From contig JABXJU010000116.1 of the NCBI GenBank assembly GCA_013375405.1, forward strand, positions 1 to 12,858: DNA of 12,858 nucleotides, read 5' to 3'. Of the stretch, positions 10,617 through 12,858 are shown piece by piece. The notes under the pieces were generated by a model. It searched no databases. It saw only the letters and a list, made by a program, of their open reading frames with translations, and was not told the origin of the DNA. A program made the position numbers and the translations under genes. The DNA comes from Candidatus Helarchaeota archaeon. Lineage in GTDB: Archaea; Asgardarchaeota; Lokiarchaeia; Helarchaeales; HEL-GB-A. Positions within the stretch are counted from its first letter, which is position 1. The number at the start of each line of letters is the position of its first letter.

Positions 10617-12858
10617 TTAGCTAATTATAGCACTCCTAAAAATTAATCTTTCTGAATTTTGAGTCAACCGACGCGGTTTAGCTTTTCGTTTTTTCCTCTT
10701 AACAATAAAAATTACAGTCACGATACCCACGACCGAAATGAGGAGTATTGGTATCATACTATTGAACTGCCCATTTCCATTTCCATTTCCATCGTCACCA
10801 TTGCCGCCACTAGTTATCACGACTTCTTCTGACCAAAGCCACGTGTTGTTTGCTAATAATCTATTATCTTCTTTATTAAGATGAGAATCTCCAAGAAATT
10901 CTCCACAAAACCATATTACTTTTCCCTTACCATGGCTGAGAGATGCAATAACCGCCTCATTATTTTGATCTCGTACTAAGACCGTTAAGTTTGAAGTAGA
11001 CAGAGATTCATTTATTGAAGTAAGCCAACCTGGTAAATAAACTTGCTTGAGCCCATTCGTTACATTATGTCCTTGATATATAAATAATGAATTACAACTT
11101 GAGCCAGTATAATCCTTATAATAAACATCAAATTTATTTGTTACACTTACCATTGAAGGTGACTTATCATTTCCCAATATCATAACCATTCCTCCTTTTG
11201 CTACCCATTCTTCTAAAGCATTTAATTCACTCGCTGTCCAACCGGAACCCCATTCTCCAACCATAATTACATCATAACCATCTAATAATGAACTATCGAT
11301 TGTTGAAAAGATCCGGTTGAATGACGCTCCCAGGTCAATTGCATCGGCAACAACATCCATGTAGTAAGAAAGGTAACTCATCTCACCATGAGTTTCCACC
11401 CAGCCAATGTCAATTCCTAGTAGTGGTGTTTCTTCCATAATGATTGGTCCTAAATGCGATCCGGATGGAGGATCATTGATAGTATAAATTCCATCAAACG
11501 CTTGAAATGAATGGTTATGTCTGCCTAAGCTCAAAATCATTTGATATTGATAAATAACGCCATCATAGTAACTATTATCGTTTGGATCGAGCTTATCCAT
11601 TTCGTAAGGAATACCATCAATATACACTCTAGTGTAATTTGGTGGAGTGTTGTCTAAATCTTGATAATTGATATAAAAGGTATATAACGTTGAATTCCCA
11701 AATCCCAAATAGGGATCAACATCGGTTAAAAGGAAACTCGGAGGATCTAGATTAACTGAAGGAACAGATAGTTGCAATTGACCAATTGGATAGCTTACAT
11801 TGAATTTTCCATCAGAAACATTGAAGTAATAATAATATGTACCCGGGGAGAATTGCATTGAAAAATTATAGATCATGCTTTCGGTATAATTAAAATCAAA
11901 CGCGTTCTGTTTTTGCATTTGATAGCATGTACCATTTATCGTGATGTTTGCAAATGTAGGAGCACTACCATCAGGATCAGAATAATTAAGATAAAAATTG
12001 AAGATCGTCCTCGAATTCCCAGTTGCTGGATTTACGCCCACATTATTGATAATAGGAGGATTTTGATTTAGAGTCGTATTACCCAACCAAATCCATGAAT
12101 TGTTGGTAAATAGATTGTTATCATCGTCATCGAGATAAAAATCTCGGAGGCAATCGTCTACGACCCATAGTAATTTCCCTGACCCATATTGTAATGCTGC
12201 AATAATCAATTTCCCATCTGATGCATTGACTAACGGCGTAAGATAAGCGTTAAAATTTGGAGAGATTGAGCTCGCTGGAAACGTGAAGTAGATAGCGTTC
12301 ACACCTTCTGTAGTATCATGTGGATGATATATTTGAGTAGAATTTCCAAATGGACCAAAACCTGTTGAATAATAAACTTTGAACCGAGAACTAACGCTCA
12401 CCTGGGCGGCATCCGCATCATCACCAAGTACCAATAGAGATCCACCATTAGCAACCCAATTTTCCAAGGAATCTAGTTCAGAAGAACTCCAACTAGATCC
12501 CCCTTCATAAACCACAATTAACCCAAAATCTTGGAGTGATGTATCGTTAATTTCTGCCTGAAACGTTTCAGATTTTGCCCCCATATAGACTGCATCGTTC
12601 AGCATATCAGTATAAGAACTATTTGAGAGTTCTCCATGAGTCCTTATCCATGCAATAGTTTTATTCTTTAAAGGTAATGGATCTACAATAGGCCCAGCAA
12701 AAATACATGTTGAGACGTTCCGTTCTCCATCCGAAGCATTAAAGTAGAATTCATGGATTCCAATTGCTAAAATGGTTTTATACTCGTACATCACTCCATC
12801 TATATAGTACTCATCTAAAACATCTTGTTTTCCCATCTGGAAAGGAGTACCACTTATT
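10617..12858 (-). CDS. large surface protein with Ig-like and GATase/IFT52-like repeats, 5' end cut
   Basis: The frame stays open to the right edge. Codons before the Met at 12836 read ISGTPFQ, matching the internal IDGIPYE, so the true start is outside the window. Numbering from that Met, a flavodoxin/GATase-like domain resembling the IFT52 GIFT/DUF4350 fold spans about 61-255. It recurs at about 475-670 with WVETHGEMSY, YDVIMVGEWGSGW and LEEWVAKGG. Ig-like beta domains occur at about 260-357 and 364-470 (NPxxG...Y(S/Q)DxD), plus part of another at the edge. A Gly/Asn linker (677-690), a membrane helix (about 693-713) and a KRKKRKAK stop-transfer end the protein. Many NxS/T sequons suggest surface glycosylation. 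No catalytic Cys-His pair is apparent. It is probably a cell-surface binding or adhesion protein; the ligand is unknown. Confidence 0.85.
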   Translation of the reverse strand, partial: ISGTPFQMGKQDVLDEYYIDGVMYEYKTILAIGIHEFYFNASDGERNVSTCIFAGPIVDPLPLKNKTIAWIRTHGELSNSSYTDMLNDAVYMGAKSETFQAEINDTSLQDFGLIVVYEGGSSWSSSELDSLENWVANGGSLLVLGDDADAAQVSVSSRFKVYYSTGFGPFGNSTQIYHPHDTTEGVNAIYFTFPASSISPNFNAYLTPLVNASDGKLIIAALQYGSGKLLWVVDDCLRDFYLDDDDNNLFTNNSWIWLGNTTLNQNPPIINNVGVNPATGNSRTIFNFYLNYSDPDGSAPTFANITINGTCYQMQKQNAFDFNYTESMIYNFSMQFSPGTYYYYFNVSDGKFNVSYPIGQLQLSVPSVNLDPPSFLLTDVDPYLGFGNSTLYTFYINYQDLDNTPPNYTRVYIDGIPYEMDKLDPNDNSYYDGVIYQYQMILSLGRHNHSFQAFDGIYTINDPPSGSHLGPIIMEETPLLGIDIGWVETHGEMSYLSYYMDVVADAIDLGASFNRIFSTIDSSLLDGYDVIMVGEWGSGWTASELNALEEWVAKGGMVMILGNDKSPSMVSVTNKFDVYYKDYTGSSCNSLFIYQGHNVTNGLKQVYLPGWLTSINESLSTSNLTVLVRDQNNEAVIASLSHGKGKVIWFCGEFLGDSHLNKEDNRLLANNTWLWSEEVVITSGGNGDDGNGNGNGQFNSMIPILLISVVGIVTVIFIVKRKKRKAKPRRLTQNSERLIFRSAIIS

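Noticed and set aside
10771..10793. Hexanucleotide CCATTT tandem run
   Set aside because: It encodes the Gly-Asn linker before the membrane anchor of the surface protein, a simple codon repeat rather than a CRISPR or regulatory array.
1..12858. tRNA, rRNA, CRISPR arrays or insertion sequences
   Set aside because: I saw no cloverleaf-compatible segment, regularly spaced repeats, or transposase motifs on either strand.

Overview
The window is AT-rich and archaeal. The tRNA nucleotidyltransferase is the class I (archaeal) type, and the signal peptidase uses the Ser-His-Asp chemistry of archaea and the eukaryotic ER. Genes end in oligo-T tracts, several promoters look like archaeal TATA boxes, and non-ATG starts (TTG, GTG) are frequent. 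A Rab/Ras-like protein with eukaryote-style motifs (TIGVNF, LQIWD, PLYFRGA) points to an Asgard archaeon (Promethearchaeota), perhaps Lokiarchaeia-like. That placement is inference from gene content.

Layout. 2-241 (+) is the 3' end of a Dam-type DNA adenine methyltransferase, convergent with pyrE (280-954, -). Next come a six-repeat HEAT protein (1269-2066, -) and a translationally overlapping pair, cca then signal peptidase I (4296 down to 2261, -). The most unusual block is 4370-6591, all on the minus strand: a Rab-like protein with degraded nucleotide-binding motifs and a C-terminal four-cysteine domain, a 68-residue ubiquitin-like/MoaD/ThiS-fold protein ending in Gly-Gly, and a 269-residue protein carrying the same four-cysteine domain. 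I do not recognise this domain or this combination. Upstream of it is a 608-residue protein built of DUF11-like beta-sandwich repeats, without signal peptide or membrane anchor (6967-8793, -).

8794-10307 is accessory in character. A two-gene cassette (ribbon-helix-helix protein with a large unknown C-terminal domain, then a 73-residue basic protein) sits between two copies of a 37-bp repeat. The repeats appear to be fragments of a decayed membrane-protein gene. The cassette promoter has its TATA-like box inside a perfect inverted repeat, a likely autoregulatory operator. A small two-TM protein (10308-10541, +) is convergent with a large surface protein (10617 to beyond the right edge, -). That protein alternates Ig-like and GATase/IFT52-like domains and ends in a C-terminal membrane anchor.

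The housekeeping genes (pyrE, cca, signal peptidase) seem unrelated to each other. The candidate new system is the GTPase-like / ubiquitin-like / four-Cys-domain locus. Its function is not deducible from sequence alone. A small-GTPase-linked ubiquitin-like or sulfur-carrier pathway is only one hypothesis.
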